Positions 34,776 to 44,304 are shown, counted from the first letter of the stretch. The stretch: DNA of 64,000 nt from an uncultured Eubacteriales bacterium (GCA_900315605.1 OMZU01000019.1:1-64000); one strand, 5' to 3'. Notes: generated by a model from the sequence alone, not told the origin. Translations and numbers: made by a program.

Positions 34776-36632
34776 ATGGTAAGTAAGGAAGTCGAAAGGC
34801 TTTTGCTCAAGGTGCAGAAGCCGGGCAGATATGTCGGCGGCGAGCTCAACGAGGCGATCAAGGACAAGCGAAAGGTAGACGTCAGGTTTGCTTTTTGCTT
34901 TCCCGACACCTACGAGGTTGGCATGTCGCATTTGGGAATGAAGATCCTCTACAGCCTTTTCAACAGCCGCGAGGATATTTGGTGCGAGAGGGTCTTTGCG
35001 CCGTGGATAGATATGGAAGAGCTTATGCGCGAAAAGAACATCCCACTCTACGCGCTCGAAAGCGGCGACCCGGTCAGCGAGTTTGATTTTGTCGGCTTTA
35101 CCTTGCAATATGAGCTGAGCTATACAAATATGCTCAACATGCTCAAAATGTCGGGGATCCCGCTCAGGAGCAGCGATAGAAAAGAACTCAAAAATATTGT
35201 CGTTGCCGGAGGACCCTGCGCCTGCAATCCCGAGCCGGTGGCGGATTTTGTGGATATTTTCTTTATCGGCGAGGGCGAGGAGGTCGATCTTCAGGTCATA
35301 GACCTATTTAAGGAATGCAAGGCTTCGGGCGCAGGCAAGGACGAATTTCTGCGCAGAGCCGCTCAGATAGAGGGCGTTTACGTTCCTTCGCTTTATGAGG
35401 TGAGCTACAACGACGACGGCACAGTCAAGGCTTATACACCGACCCACGGCGCGCCTGCGGTGGTTCACAAGCGGCTGATGAAGAAGATGGACGAAAGCTA
35501 TTATCCCGACAATTTTGTTGTGCCGCTGGTTGAGATCGTTCACGACCGAGCAGTCCAGGAGATTTTCAGGGGCTGCATAAGAGGCTGCCGCTTTTGTCAG
35601 GCAGGCTTTTTGTACCGCCCCGTTCGCGAAAAAAGCGTTGAGACTATCAACTCTCAGTGCCGTGCTCTGTGCGAAAACACCGGCTACGACGAGGTCTCGC
35701 TTTCTTCGCTGAGTTCGAGCGATTACAGCCAAATCGTTCCGCTTCTCGAAAAGCTGAACACCTGGAGCGGAGACGAAAAGGTGAGCATTTCGCTTCCGTC
35801 GCTGAGGGTCGACGGCTTTACCGACGATATTATGAACAAAATCAAGACCGTGCGCAAAAGCGGACTGACCTTTGCGCCCGAGGCAGGAAGCCAGCGAATG
35901 AGAGATGTTATCAACAAAAACGTCCGCGAGGACGAGCTGCTCTCGACCTGCACGACCGCCTTTGAGGGCGGCTGGACTACCGTTAAGCTCTACTTTATGA
36001 TAGGTCTGCCCACCGAGACTATGGACGACGTTGCGGCGATCGCGGCTCTGGGTCAGTCGGTGGTTGACGCATATTACCACTGTGAAAAACGCTCCAAGGG
36101 CAAGTCGGTGAGGGTGACGGTCTCGGCTTCATCCTTTGTGCCAAAGCCCTTTACGCCGTTCCAGTGGGAGCCGCAGGACACGATAGAGCAGCTTCACAAA
36201 AAGCAGGAGCATATCAAGGAAAGCATCACCACAAAGAAGATCCAGTTCAACTATCACGACGCGGACACAAGCTTTTTGGAGGCGGTTTTTGCGCGCGGCG
36301 ACCGCAAGCTTTGCCGTGTGCTTGAGCTTGCGTGCGAAAGGGGCTTTCACTTTGACGGCTGGAACGACTGCTTCTCGCTTGAAAAGTGGCTGGAGCTGTT
36401 TGAGAAATGTGAGCTTGACCCTGCGTTCTACGCCAATCGCCGTAGAGAGTTTGACGAGGTTCTTCCGTGGGATCACATCGACTACGGCGTGAGCAAGCAG
36501 TTTTTTATCAACGAATGTAAAAAGGCTTATTCCAATGCCACAACTCCGCATTGCAGGCTGAAATGCAGCGGCTGCGGAGCGGCAAAATACGGGGAGGGTG
36601 TGTGCTTTGAAAAACGCCAGGATCTGGTTTAA
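34776..36632 (+). CDS. B12-binding-type radical SAM protein (TIGR03960-like)
   Basis: 618 residues. A cobalamin-binding-like N-terminal domain (FAFCFPDTYEVGMSHLG; VAGGPCACNPEPVADFVD) is followed by a radical SAM core whose 4Fe-4S motif is CIRGCRFCQ at about residue 269. The C-terminus carries a Cys cluster (CRLKCSGCGA). This family is commonly paired or fused with a DUF2344 protein, here the overlapping downstream gene. Role unproven; tRNA or ribosome maturation has been suggested from its frequent placement near rng/rplU. GAGGT precedes the ATG. Confidence 0.88.
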   Translation: MVSKEVERLLLKVQKPGRYVGGELNEAIKDKRKVDVRFAFCFPDTYEVGMSHLGMKILYSLFNSREDIWCERVFAPWIDMEELMREKNIPLYALESGDPVSEFDFVGFTLQYELSYTNMLNMLKMSGIPLRSSDRKELKNIVVAGGPCACNPEPVADFVDIFFIGEGEEVDLQVIDLFKECKASGAGKDEFLRRAAQIEGVYVPSLYEVSYNDDGTVKAYTPTHGAPAVVHKRLMKKMDESYYPDNFVVPLVEIVHDRAVQEIFRGCIRGCRFCQAGFLYRPVREKSVETINSQCRALCENTGYDEVSLSSLSSSDYSQIVPLLEKLNTWSGDEKVSISLPSLRVDGFTDDIMNKIKTVRKSGLTFAPEAGSQRMRDVINKNVREDELLSTCTTAFEGGWTTVKLYFMIGLPTETMDDVAAIAALGQSVVDAYYHCEKRSKGKSVRVTVSASSFVPKPFTPFQWEPQDTIEQLHKKQEHIKESITTKKIQFNYHDADTSFLEAVFARGDRKLCRVLELACERGFHFDGWNDCFSLEKWLELFEKCELDPAFYANRRREFDEVLPWDHIDYGVSKQFFINECKKAYSNATTPHCRLKCSGCGAAKYGEGVCFEKRQDLV

Positions 36633-37266
36633 AAAAGACTTTGAGTGCAGGTATATTTCTCACCTTGACCTCAACCGAACTATGCTGCGCGCGCTCCACA
36701 AGGCAAAGATCCCTGTGTGGCACACCGAGGGCTTTAATCCGCACCCGTTCGCGACCTTTCCGCTTCCGCTCTCGCTGGGGTTCAGAGGAACAAACGAATG
36801 TATGGACGTCAAGCTGGTTGATGATGATTATTCTTTTGAAGAATTAATAACAAGAATGAACGCTTGTCTGCCGCGCGGCATTCAGCTTTTTGATGTTACC
36901 GAGCCGATAATGAAAGCCGGCAAGATCGCTTATGCGGATTTTACGGCACTTATCAGCGGCGAAAGGGTCCCGTCGGGAAAAATCTGCCGGGAGCTTGAGG
37001 AGCTGCTCTCGCGCGAAAAAATCGAGCTTGAAAAAAAGTCGAAAAAGGGCATGAAAACCGTTGACATCAAGCCCGGGATCAAGCGTTTTGAGATAAAAGA
37101 AATGTTTGATTACGCGCGGCTTGATATAATTCTTTCGGCAGGAAGCAGCGACAACGTGAATCCAAACCTGCTGATGACCGCACTCTGCGATTCAGCCGGG
37201 ACGGAGTACGACGTTGATATCACCAGAAACGATTTATATAATTCTGATATGGAATTATTTAGATAA
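36607..37266 (+). CDS. Radical SAM-associated DUF2344 protein (TIGR03936-like)
   Basis: About 219 residues. The signature FECRYISHLDLNRTMLRALHKA and HTEGFNPHP identify the family that accompanies TIGR03960 proteins. TTG at 36607 is preferred, since GGGGAGG lies about 10 bases ahead; a GTG at 36598 is an alternative. It overlaps the preceding gene by 26 bases. In many bacteria the two are one fused protein; here they are split. Confidence 0.88.
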   Translation: MKNARIWFKKDFECRYISHLDLNRTMLRALHKAKIPVWHTEGFNPHPFATFPLPLSLGFRGTNECMDVKLVDDDYSFEELITRMNACLPRGIQLFDVTEPIMKAGKIAYADFTALISGERVPSGKICRELEELLSREKIELEKKSKKGMKTVDIKPGIKRFEIKEMFDYARLDIILSAGSSDNVNPNLLMTALCDSAGTEYDVDITRNDLYNSDMELFR

Positions 37267-38184
37267 TTGAATATGTATTATTATTCTCTAAACGAATATT
37301 TAAAAAACACCTTCGGAGAAAAGGTCTACAAAATTTCGCTGAACGGCGGAATGACCTGCCCAAACCGCGACGGAACTCTTGACAGCCGAGGCTGTATTTT
37401 TTGCAGCAAGGGCGGCTCGGGAGAATTTTCCGCAAACGCTCTGCTTCCGATTTCCGAGCAGCTTGAACAGGCAAAGCGCAGGATCCGCGAAAAAACCGAC
37501 TGCAAGAGATTTATCGCATATTTTCAGCCGTTTTCCAACACCTATGCGGAAACGGAATATCTAAGGCGGATTTTTACCGAAGCGATCGCGCCGGAGGATA
37601 TTGCCGCGCTTTCGATCGCAACCAGACCTGATTGCTTGGGAGAGGACGTTCTTGCTTTGCTGTCAGAGCTGAACCAAATCAAGCCGGTTTGGGTCGAGCT
37701 GGGCTTGCAGACGATCCACGAAAAAACCGCGGAGTATATCAGAAGAAGTTACCCCTTGGAGAAATTTGACTGCGCCGCAAAAAGGTTGCGCGAGCTGGGG
37801 ATAAACGTTATAACCCACCTGATAATCGGGCTTCCCGGAGAAAGCCGCGAAATGCTTTTGGACAGCGTTAGGTACGCCGGCGAGAGGTCGAACGGGGTCA
37901 AGCTCCAGCTTCTTCATGTTTTGAAGGACACCGACCTTTGCAGCGATTATCTTGCAGGAAAATTTGATGTTCTTTCGATCGAGGAGTATATCGAGCTTCT
38001 CTGCGACTGTGTTGAAGCCCTGCCCAAAAACGTGGTCATACACCGCCTGACCGGAGACGGCGACAAGCGGCTCTTGGTCGCGCCTATGTGGAGCGCGGAC
38101 AAAAAGAGGGTTTTGAATGCAATAAACAAAGCCTTTCGTGAGCGAAATGTAACTCAGGGAAGAAATTCAAAAGTCATGGCATAA
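37267..38184 (+). CDS. Radical SAM protein, YhcC family (TIGR01212-like)
   Basis: 305 residues (303 if ATG 37273 is used). 4Fe-4S ligands in CPNRDGTLDSRGCIFC, the arrangement seen in the YhcC/Elp3-like family. Further conserved: FIAYFQPFSNTYA, ATRPDCLGEDVL and WVELGLQTIHEKTAEYI. Function not established. It directly abuts the preceding stop codon and lacks a clear ribosome site, so translational coupling is likely. Ends before a bidirectional terminator. Confidence 0.9.
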   Translation: MNMYYYSLNEYLKNTFGEKVYKISLNGGMTCPNRDGTLDSRGCIFCSKGGSGEFSANALLPISEQLEQAKRRIREKTDCKRFIAYFQPFSNTYAETEYLRRIFTEAIAPEDIAALSIATRPDCLGEDVLALLSELNQIKPVWVELGLQTIHEKTAEYIRRSYPLEKFDCAAKRLRELGINVITHLIIGLPGESREMLLDSVRYAGERSNGVKLQLLHVLKDTDLCSDYLAGKFDVLSIEEYIELLCDCVEALPKNVVIHRLTGDGDKRLLVAPMWSADKKRVLNAINKAFRERNVTQGRNSKVMA

Positions 38185-38193
38185 TGCAATATA

Positions 38194-38234
38194 AAAGGCA
38201 ATACCGCACAGCAGAAATATACGGTATTGCCTTT
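38194..38234. terminator. Bidirectional terminator between convergent genes
   Basis: AAAGGCAATACCG (38194-38206) pairs perfectly with CGGTATTGCCTTT (38222-38234). The stem carries the family C core sequence. Confidence 0.85.
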
Positions 38235-38248
38235 AGTGCAACCGAGGT

Positions 38249-39502
38249 TTAGATTCGCTCCGACCTTTCAACCCGGCTTAAAAAAATTGAAAAAAATTCC
38301 GAATAAAAGCTGCGCCAGAGCACTGAGCTGTGCGTTCCTGTTTTGTTGAAATGCAGGGTGAGCTTGCTTTCGGGGTAGCCCATATCCTTCAGCCGGTCGT
38401 ACATAGCTGTAACTTCTGGACCGGTGTCATATGGGTCGGGACCTGTATAAAGGTATATGGACGGCGAGTTTTCGCCAAAGCTCTTTTTGCTTAGGTAGCT
38501 TTTCCAGGTGCTATCGTCAAATTCCCAGAATGACGGTGACATAGAGCCGGATGTTCCGAACACCTCCGGGTATTCAACAGCGATGTAAAATGCCTCTAGC
38601 CCGCCGAGCGAATAACCCTCGACCGAGGTATGCAAAGCGTCGGAATAAACGTTATAGTGCTGTTGGATATAAGGCACGACGGTATGTGCTGCAAAGTCCG
38701 CGAACTGAGTTCCGTTCATGCAGTCGAACTCGTCGGCAAAGGCTGAATCATGCTTTGAGATAAAATCTTCTTCATCACGCGAGATCCCGATTTGAGGAAC
38801 AAGCTCGTAGTTGCGTGCGGCTGCGGATTCGATACCCACAACGATCGCCTTTTCGCCTGTGACCGAGCTCATGGCTTCAACCTGCTCGATAAACCCGGGA
38901 CAATCCTTGAGCTTCTGTCCGTTGTCCTCGCTGAACAAAAGGCTTTGACCGTCAAGAGCATAAATAGTCGAATATTTTTCGTCGGACATCGGGTCATAGT
39001 CATCGGGCGTCCAGATATACAAAAGCGTTTCGCTGCCGTAGCCGGTGAGCGTGACCTCCTCAAGCTCATGCGAATAGCAGGGCTCTTTGCCCTCGGTGTA
39101 GGGCAGAACATAGTCATCGATCCCGTACCAGCCGCTCACGCATTTGTTAAAGGCAAATTCCCTTGATTTTTTATCGCCGCAGGTGACGTAAGCCATGTTG
39201 TAGGCGGCGCAGTCACCCTCGCACGAAAATGTAACGCTCTTGCTGTCCTCGCTGATCTTCTTCATTTCAACGTCTGTGCTCTCTTCGCTGACGCTGTTAA
39301 AAAACGTTGCAACAGCCCTGTCGCTTTTTGTACTGTCCTTAAAATAAAGCGTGTGAAGTCCGGAGCCTTCTTTCTCGCTCTTTTCTTTTACGTCAGAGCC
39401 TTGGGTGATTTCAGAGCCGTCTTTTTCACTTTGATTTCCACATGCCGATAACATCGAAACGCTTATCGCTAACGCCAAAACAACAGAAATGACCCTTTTC
39501 AT
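38249..39502 (-). CDS. Secreted lipoprotein with esterase (alpha/beta hydrolase) fold
   Basis: 417 residues. A lipoprotein signal (VLALAISVSMLSACGNQ; lipidated Cys in LSAC) is followed by an acidic low-complexity linker and an Esterase-D-type hydrolase domain. The nucleophile serine is in VEGYSLGGLEAFY and a late histidine in GTHSSVLW. An unusual region (about 60-130) precedes the hydrolase. Substrate unknown: siderophore esterase, feruloyl esterase and mycolyltransferase-like enzymes share this fold. The ATG at 39502 follows AAAGGAG; earlier in-frame codons lack a site. Confidence 0.82.
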   Translation of the reverse strand: MKRVISVVLALAISVSMLSACGNQSEKDGSEITQGSDVKEKSEKEGSGLHTLYFKDSTKSDRAVATFFNSVSEESTDVEMKKISEDSKSVTFSCEGDCAAYNMAYVTCGDKKSREFAFNKCVSGWYGIDDYVLPYTEGKEPCYSHELEEVTLTGYGSETLLYIWTPDDYDPMSDEKYSTIYALDGQSLLFSEDNGQKLKDCPGFIEQVEAMSSVTGEKAIVVGIESAAARNYELVPQIGISRDEEDFISKHDSAFADEFDCMNGTQFADFAAHTVVPYIQQHYNVYSDALHTSVEGYSLGGLEAFYIAVEYPEVFGTSGSMSPSFWEFDDSTWKSYLSKKSFGENSPSIYLYTGPDPYDTGPEVTAMYDRLKDMGYPESKLTLHFNKTGTHSSVLWRSFYSEFFSIFLSRVERSERI

Positions 39503-39580
39503 GTTACGTTTCTCCTTTTGAAGATTTTTTATCAAAATTGTATTTTTATTGTATCACGCAAATCTGTAGTTTATCTAAAG

Positions 39581-39627
39581 AAAAATCGAGTAAGAGGCTG
39601 TTCACAGCAGTCTCCTACCCGATTTTT
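39581..39627 (-). terminator. Terminator after the antiporter gene
   Basis: AAAAATCGAGTA (39581-39592) with TACCCGATTTTT (39616-39627) form a long stem, with an inner CTGTTCACAGCAG loop. Confidence 0.75.
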
Positions 39628-39682
39628 TATTTTGGCTGAGTAAAGTTGATTTACGCTGAAGAGAATATGGCGGTCGTCAAAA

Positions 39683-40936
39683 TTACGCGCTTTGACTTTG
39701 AACCGACCGGTTGATCCTGTTATAGACCGGCTTGAGCGTAAGTCCCTGAACAACGGTCGTAAAGAACACTATGGCGTAGGTTCCGCCCAGAACGATATAG
39801 TAGATATCCTCGGGCAGCATATCCTTTGTGCTCATTGCAAGGGCAACGGACAAACCTCCGCGCAAGCCGCCCCAGGTGAGCAGCTTGATAAAATTCAGCC
39901 GGCTGTAGCCGTCGGGGATCTCTCCGATGAACAGCGAAGAAATCGACAGGCTGCTCACTCGTGCAATAAAATTTGCCGAGATTGCAACAAGCGATAAAAC
40001 AACAACATATTCCATCTGTAAAACGCGGACGAACGATAATCCCAGCATTACATAAAGTATGGAATTAAAAAGCGAATCCAGCGTCTCCCAAAAGCTGTTG
40101 AAGCTTTGAGCATCTTCGGGTTCTTCTTTTGAAAAGCGCGAACGCAGCGCAGAGAACAATATGCCGCAGATGACCGAGGCTATCGCGCCGGAAAAATGGA
40201 ATTTTTCACAGATCACATAGGAAAGCGATACCGCTAACAGGCTTGTAAAAATGCGGAGCATTTTGTTTTTGGTAAAGCAAAAAATCAAAAAGCAAACTGT
40301 TGTTACAACTATTCCGACCAATATCGCACCGCCAAGCTCTCGCAGCATGACGCTGACAAAGCCGCCGGAGGACGACGAGGTCACCATGCCCGAGAAGCAA
40401 ACGAACAGCGCGACGCCCACGCCGTCGTTAAACAAGGATTCGCTCTCGATCAAAAAGGATATGCCCTTTGGCAAACCGAATTTGCTGAGAATACCGGTTG
40501 CGGCAATAGGATCGGTTGGAGCAACTATGCTGCCGAACATAAGGCAAACAGGCAGCGAGAAATCAACACCGAGCAGCTTTGCCGCGCCGAAAAACAACAG
40601 CCCGTAAAAGATCGTACCGAGCAGTGTACACACAAAGGCGAGCACAGTGATTTGCCGTATATGCGCCTTGATGTCCGTAAGCTTGATTCGGCAGGAACCG
40701 GCGAACAGCATGAAGCAAAGCACGCCCTCCAAGAGAAAGTCTTTGATATCCATTAGCTGAGCCTGTTCAAGCACATCGCTTCCGCTGAACAACGCTCCTG
40801 CAATTATAACCAGTATGCCGATAACGGTCGAAAAAAGCATAAGGGATATCTCATAAGGAAGCTTGGTGACCTTTTCGTTGAAAAAGCCTAAAACACATAC
40901 AAACGCAATAATCAAAACAAATAAACTAATACCCAT
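39683..40936 (-). CDS. Cation/proton antiporter (CPA1, NhaP-type)
   Basis: 417 residues with about twelve membrane helices. Core ion-site motifs: GSIVAPTDPIAATGIL and FLIESESLFNDGVGVALF, the TDP and ES-x-x-N-D signatures of CPA1 exchangers; then TWGGLRGGLSVALAM near the end. Exchanges Na+ (or K+) for H+ across the membrane. It has no long cytosolic C-terminal domain. Monocistronic with its own terminator. Confidence 0.92.
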   Translation of the reverse strand: MGISLFVLIIAFVCVLGFFNEKVTKLPYEISLMLFSTVIGILVIIAGALFSGSDVLEQAQLMDIKDFLLEGVLCFMLFAGSCRIKLTDIKAHIRQITVLAFVCTLLGTIFYGLLFFGAAKLLGVDFSLPVCLMFGSIVAPTDPIAATGILSKFGLPKGISFLIESESLFNDGVGVALFVCFSGMVTSSSSGGFVSVMLRELGGAILVGIVVTTVCFLIFCFTKNKMLRIFTSLLAVSLSYVICEKFHFSGAIASVICGILFSALRSRFSKEEPEDAQSFNSFWETLDSLFNSILYVMLGLSFVRVLQMEYVVVLSLVAISANFIARVSSLSISSLFIGEIPDGYSRLNFIKLLTWGGLRGGLSVALAMSTKDMLPEDIYYIVLGGTYAIVFFTTVVQGLTLKPVYNRINRSVQSQSA

Positions 40937-41047
40937 ATTTAAGCCCTGCCTTTAATTAAAGATAAATAAAATATACCATATTTTTACGGGAAAATCTATA
41001 TTTTTCGGTTAAATTTTTAAAAAATACGAAATTTGACCGGGGATGAT

Positions 41048-41097
41048 AAAAAACACCGTACAGTTCGCGGCTGATATCACGAATCGTGCGGTGTTTT
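41048..41097 (-). terminator. Terminator overlapping the end of the cohesin-like gene
   Basis: On the minus strand AAAACACCGCACGATTCG pairs with CGAACTGTACGGTGTTTT (inner mismatches) and is followed by TT; the gene's last codons and stop form the left arm and loop. Confidence 0.75.
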
Positions 41098-41910
41098 CTT
41101 CTTTTCTTTTCGGTGCTTTATGCAAAAATGTATCACAGCAACGGCGATCGAAGCCGAAACTCCTATTGCGGTTCCGGCGGCTGCAAATTGAAAGCCCGGG
41201 CTTGAACCGCTGCCAAACGAGCCGAAAAAGTCAGACTCGTCTGCGGTAGAACCGGAAGAAGAATCGCTGTTTTTCTTTGAGGGAGCTTTTGCGGATTTGC
41301 CGGAGCTGCCCTTGGAGTTCTCGGAGCTTTTGGCTGATTTGGAGCTTTTTGATGAATCGGATGACTTGTCGGAGGCTTGCTTGTCGGATATTATTCCGTC
41401 AGGAGTTTCCGCAGCGTTTTTGCTGACGCTTATCTCTGCGGAGGTGCAGGCTGAGACCTCGGCTTCGTTTGCGTTTTTATCCACGCAGTCGCTCACCGCA
41501 AAGTCGATATTGCAGTCTCCCTCGGCTTTGGTTTTGAAGGTCAGGGTCATCAAAGAAGCCGAATCGGTATCGTCAGAGCTCAGGTAAACGAGCTTTAGCG
41601 AGCCGGTTTTTTCTTTGTATTCAAGCGTTCCGGTTTCGCATTTCGCGCTTCGAAATTCAAGGATCTCCGGGTCATAAAAAAGCTCAAAGGTCGCCGCGCC
41701 CAGCAGCTTCGCAGGGCTTACCTCAAGCCTGGGAGAAATCAGCCTGTCGGGTTTTGCGGCGCAGTCTGTTATCGAAAAGGAGAACGCTTCGGCGGCGCAA
41801 GGCTTTGAAACAAAAATATTTATTGATATGAAAAACAGCGCGGTTACAACGGAAGTAACCGCGGCTGCTTTTCGGATAAGCTTGAACAGAATTGAATTAC
41901 TTGTTTGCAT
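41077..41910 (-). CDS. Membrane-anchored protein with a cohesin-like domain
   Basis: 277 residues. A signal/membrane helix (about 14-36), a cohesin-type beta-sandwich (about 40-165; LLGAATFELFYDPEILEFRS and SLMTLTFKTKAEGDCNIDF), a Ser/Lys-rich linker (about 170-220), a second membrane helix (about 240-262) and a basic tail. Cohesins bind dockerins in cellulosomes, but the fold is also used in unrelated surface proteins and no dockerin is encoded nearby. Last gene of an operon: its ATG lies inside the thioredoxin gene's end (14-base overlap). Confidence 0.65.
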   Translation of the reverse strand: MQTSNSILFKLIRKAAAVTSVVTALFFISINIFVSKPCAAEAFSFSITDCAAKPDRLISPRLEVSPAKLLGAATFELFYDPEILEFRSAKCETGTLEYKEKTGSLKLVYLSSDDTDSASLMTLTFKTKAEGDCNIDFAVSDCVDKNANEAEVSACTSAEISVSKNAAETPDGIISDKQASDKSSDSSKSSKSAKSSENSKGSSGKSAKAPSKKNSDSSSGSTADESDFFGSFGSGSSPGFQFAAAGTAIGVSASIAVAVIHFCIKHRKEKKKTPHDS

Positions 41911-42211
41911 TCAAAAAATCCTGCAAGGCTTCGGCGTCAAGAAAACCGATCGACTTGTCCGCCATAACGCCGCCCTTGAAAATTCCGACAAAGGGAATGG
42001 AAACGATCTGGTACTTGTTGGCAAGCTCCGGATTCTCGTCAATATTGATTTTGTAAAAATCAAAATCCGCGTTTTGCGCGCTCAGCTCGTCCAGCACCGG
42101 AGCAAGCATTTTGCAGGGACCGCACCAGTCTGCAAAGAAATCAACAACGACCGGCTTTGCAGAGCCGAGAACCTTTTCATTAAATTCTTCCGAATAAATT
42201 TTTTCAATCAT
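41897..42211 (-). CDS. trxA: Thioredoxin
   Basis: 104 residues, normal size. Disulfide reductase with active site FFADWCGPCKMLAP and the cis-proline in VSIPFVGIFKGG. No signal peptide. It overlaps the thioesterase gene by 8 bases and the cohesin-like gene by 14, so it is translated as part of the fatty-acyl operon. There it is probably a dedicated rather than the housekeeping thioredoxin; that is inference. Confidence 0.92.
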   Translation of the reverse strand: MIEKIYSEEFNEKVLGSAKPVVVDFFADWCGPCKMLAPVLDELSAQNADFDFYKINIDENPELANKYQIVSIPFVGIFKGGVMADKSIGFLDAEALQDFLNANK

Positions 42212-42635
42212 TTTGATTCACCTCTACTGATATTTTTTCTTTTAACCTGTTGTAATATTCAGGAAATTTCCTTTTGAGTGAGATCGGTCTGAACGCCTCG
42301 TCAACAAAGCAATGCGTAGTGTGACCGGTGGCGGAGATCTTTCCGCTTTCGCGTTCGCGCACAGTATATTCATACCGCATTTTTGCGCCGTTAAAGCTTT
42401 CAAGCCTCAGCTCGATTTCGACCGTATCGCCGAATCTGATGGGGTTTTGATATTTGGCGTAGGCGTCAACGTTCGGGATTATGATCCCGCGCGTTTCCAT
42501 TTCGCCGACATCGCAGCCAATTGAATTCATAAAGCTGATTCGCGCTTCTTCAAAAAACCTTATGTGGTTAGAGTGGTGAACGATCCCCATTTTGTCGGTT
42601 TCATAGTAATTTGCCGTGCGAAGATATTTGTACAT
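42204..42635 (-). CDS. Acyl-CoA/acyl-ACP thioesterase, 4HBT (YbgC/FadM-like)
   Basis: 143 residues, single hot-dog domain. Signature: ANYYETDKMGIVHHSNHIRFFEEAR, where the Asp (in ETDKMG) and nearby residues form the active site. Hydrolyses acyl thioesters; chain length unknown. Seven bases downstream of the acyl-CoA ligase gene, so product control of a shared acyl intermediate is likely. Confidence 0.9.
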   Translation of the reverse strand: MYKYLRTANYYETDKMGIVHHSNHIRFFEEARISFMNSIGCDVGEMETRGIIIPNVDAYAKYQNPIRFGDTVEIELRLESFNGAKMRYEYTVRERESGKISATGHTTHCFVDEAFRPISLKRKFPEYYNRLKEKISVEVNQND

Positions 42636-42642
42636 ACAAAGC

Positions 42643-44304
42643 TCACTTTCTGAGGAGCAGACCGTTTTTGAGATCCTCCTCAGCCTGTTTTTTGATTATA
42701 TAGTGCTGCTTTTTGCCGGTGGCGGTATGCGGAAGCTCCGAAACAAAGCGGTAGTAGCGCGGCGCCTGATATTTTGAGAGGTTCGGCGACTGAGCGCAAT
42801 AGTCAATAAGCTCCTGGACCGTCAAGCTTTCGTCCGACGGAATAACATAGGCTGCAACGCTTTCGCCGCGCGTGCTGTCGGAAACGCCGGTGACAATGCA
42901 CTCGCTTACCTTTGAGTGACAGTTGAGGACTTCTTCGATTCGGGCAGGGTAAATATTTTCTCCCTTGCTGATTATCATATCGTCCTTTCTGCCTGCGATC
43001 GTAATAAACTGCCTGTCGTCCCAGGTCCCGATATCTCCGGTGTACATCCAGCCCTTGTAGAATTTTTCCTTTGTTGCCTGCTCGTTATTGGCGTAGCAGT
43101 AGGTGGATTTTGCCGGGCATTTTATGATGACCTCGCCCTCGGTGACGTTGTCGGTGGGAACTGTGTCGTCGGGCTCGGCTTTTTTGTCGTCGTAAACCCT
43201 GACTATCCTCACCTCGTCGTCGGTGCATGAGCGTCCGGCAGTGCCCGACATCTCGGGCAGGTCGAACGGACGGAGGAAGGTGTTCCAAAAGCTTTCGGTC
43301 GTGCCATAGCCGTTGAAGATGTTGGGGGTTAAAATATTCTGAAAGCGTATGCAGGCTTCCTTTTCAAGCGGACTGCCCATTGTGATAATGCCCTTGAGGG
43401 ATTCAAGCCTTTTGGGGTGCTTTTCCTGACGGGTCGCAAGCAGAGTCAGCACCGAGGGAACGCCGGTCAAAAAGGTTATTTTGTGCTTTTCGATGTAGTC
43501 GATGCAAACCTTTGGATTAAAGGTTCTCATAATCACCAGCGCGCCGCCTACATAAAGAGTTGGGGTGGGACCGCCGGAATGAAGTCCGCCGCGGTGGAAC
43601 CACGGGGTCATATTCATGGTCACGTCGGTGGGGTTGAGCGGAAAATGCATTATAACGTCGTGAGCCGAGAGCACCTCGTTGATATTGTTGAGCGGAACTC
43701 CCTTGGGCGTTCCGGTCGTGCCTGAGGTCTGGAGCCTCACGATCTCGTCATAAATATGCGGCTCAAAATCAACCGGAGGATCGTTTTCGTCCGCGCCGTC
43801 TACAAAGCTATCATAGAGAATGTGTCCCTTTGGAGGGATAAATTCTTTATTAGAATTATTAGCGGCGATCACAAATTCCGGCTTGTGGGTGCAAAGCTCA
43901 AGAGCCTTGACCGCGGTTTCAACGATCTCGGCGTCATAGATATACACCTTGGACTTGTTGTGGCTGATGATCTCGGCAGTTTCTCCGGGAGAGAGATTAA
44001 AGTTTGCCGGGTTTGAGATCGCGCCTAGCTTTTGGGGCGCGATATAGCTAAAAAGAAAATGCGGCGAGTTAAAAAGCTGCATAAAGACAATATCACTTTT
44101 TTTGACGCCCTTGCTTTTAAGCGCGTTTGCAAGCTTGTTTGAGTCTCGGTTAAGCTCGCTGTAGCTCCAGCTTTTGCCGGCGGCAGGGTGAATGACTGCG
44201 GTTTTGTCGCCGAATCTTCTGACATTTCGCATAAAGCCGTTGAGCCAGGTGAATTCTGCTTCAAAGGTCTCCTTAAACATTGTAATATCGTAGGTGTAGT
44301 TCAT
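42643..44304 (-). CDS. Acyl-CoA ligase (AMP-dependent synthetase)
   Basis: 553 residues, class I adenylate-forming enzyme. P-loop LQTSGTTGTPKGVP, the NGYGTTESFW motif, the hinge YTGDIGTWDDRQFITIAGRKDDMI and the C-terminal catalytic Lys in TATGKKQ. Activates a carboxylic (probably fatty) acid to acyl-AMP and then the CoA thioester. The substrate is not readable by eye. In the KAS-ligase-thioesterase operon it could supply or recycle acyl groups. Confidence 0.9.
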   Translation of the reverse strand: MNYTYDITMFKETFEAEFTWLNGFMRNVRRFGDKTAVIHPAAGKSWSYSELNRDSNKLANALKSKGVKKSDIVFMQLFNSPHFLFSYIAPQKLGAISNPANFNLSPGETAEIISHNKSKVYIYDAEIVETAVKALELCTHKPEFVIAANNSNKEFIPPKGHILYDSFVDGADENDPPVDFEPHIYDEIVRLQTSGTTGTPKGVPLNNINEVLSAHDVIMHFPLNPTDVTMNMTPWFHRGGLHSGGPTPTLYVGGALVIMRTFNPKVCIDYIEKHKITFLTGVPSVLTLLATRQEKHPKRLESLKGIITMGSPLEKEACIRFQNILTPNIFNGYGTTESFWNTFLRPFDLPEMSGTAGRSCTDDEVRIVRVYDDKKAEPDDTVPTDNVTEGEVIIKCPAKSTYCYANNEQATKEKFYKGWMYTGDIGTWDDRQFITIAGRKDDMIISKGENIYPARIEEVLNCHSKVSECIVTGVSDSTRGESVAAYVIPSDESLTVQELIDYCAQSPNLSKYQAPRYYRFVSELPHTATGKKQHYIIKKQAEEDLKNGLLLRK

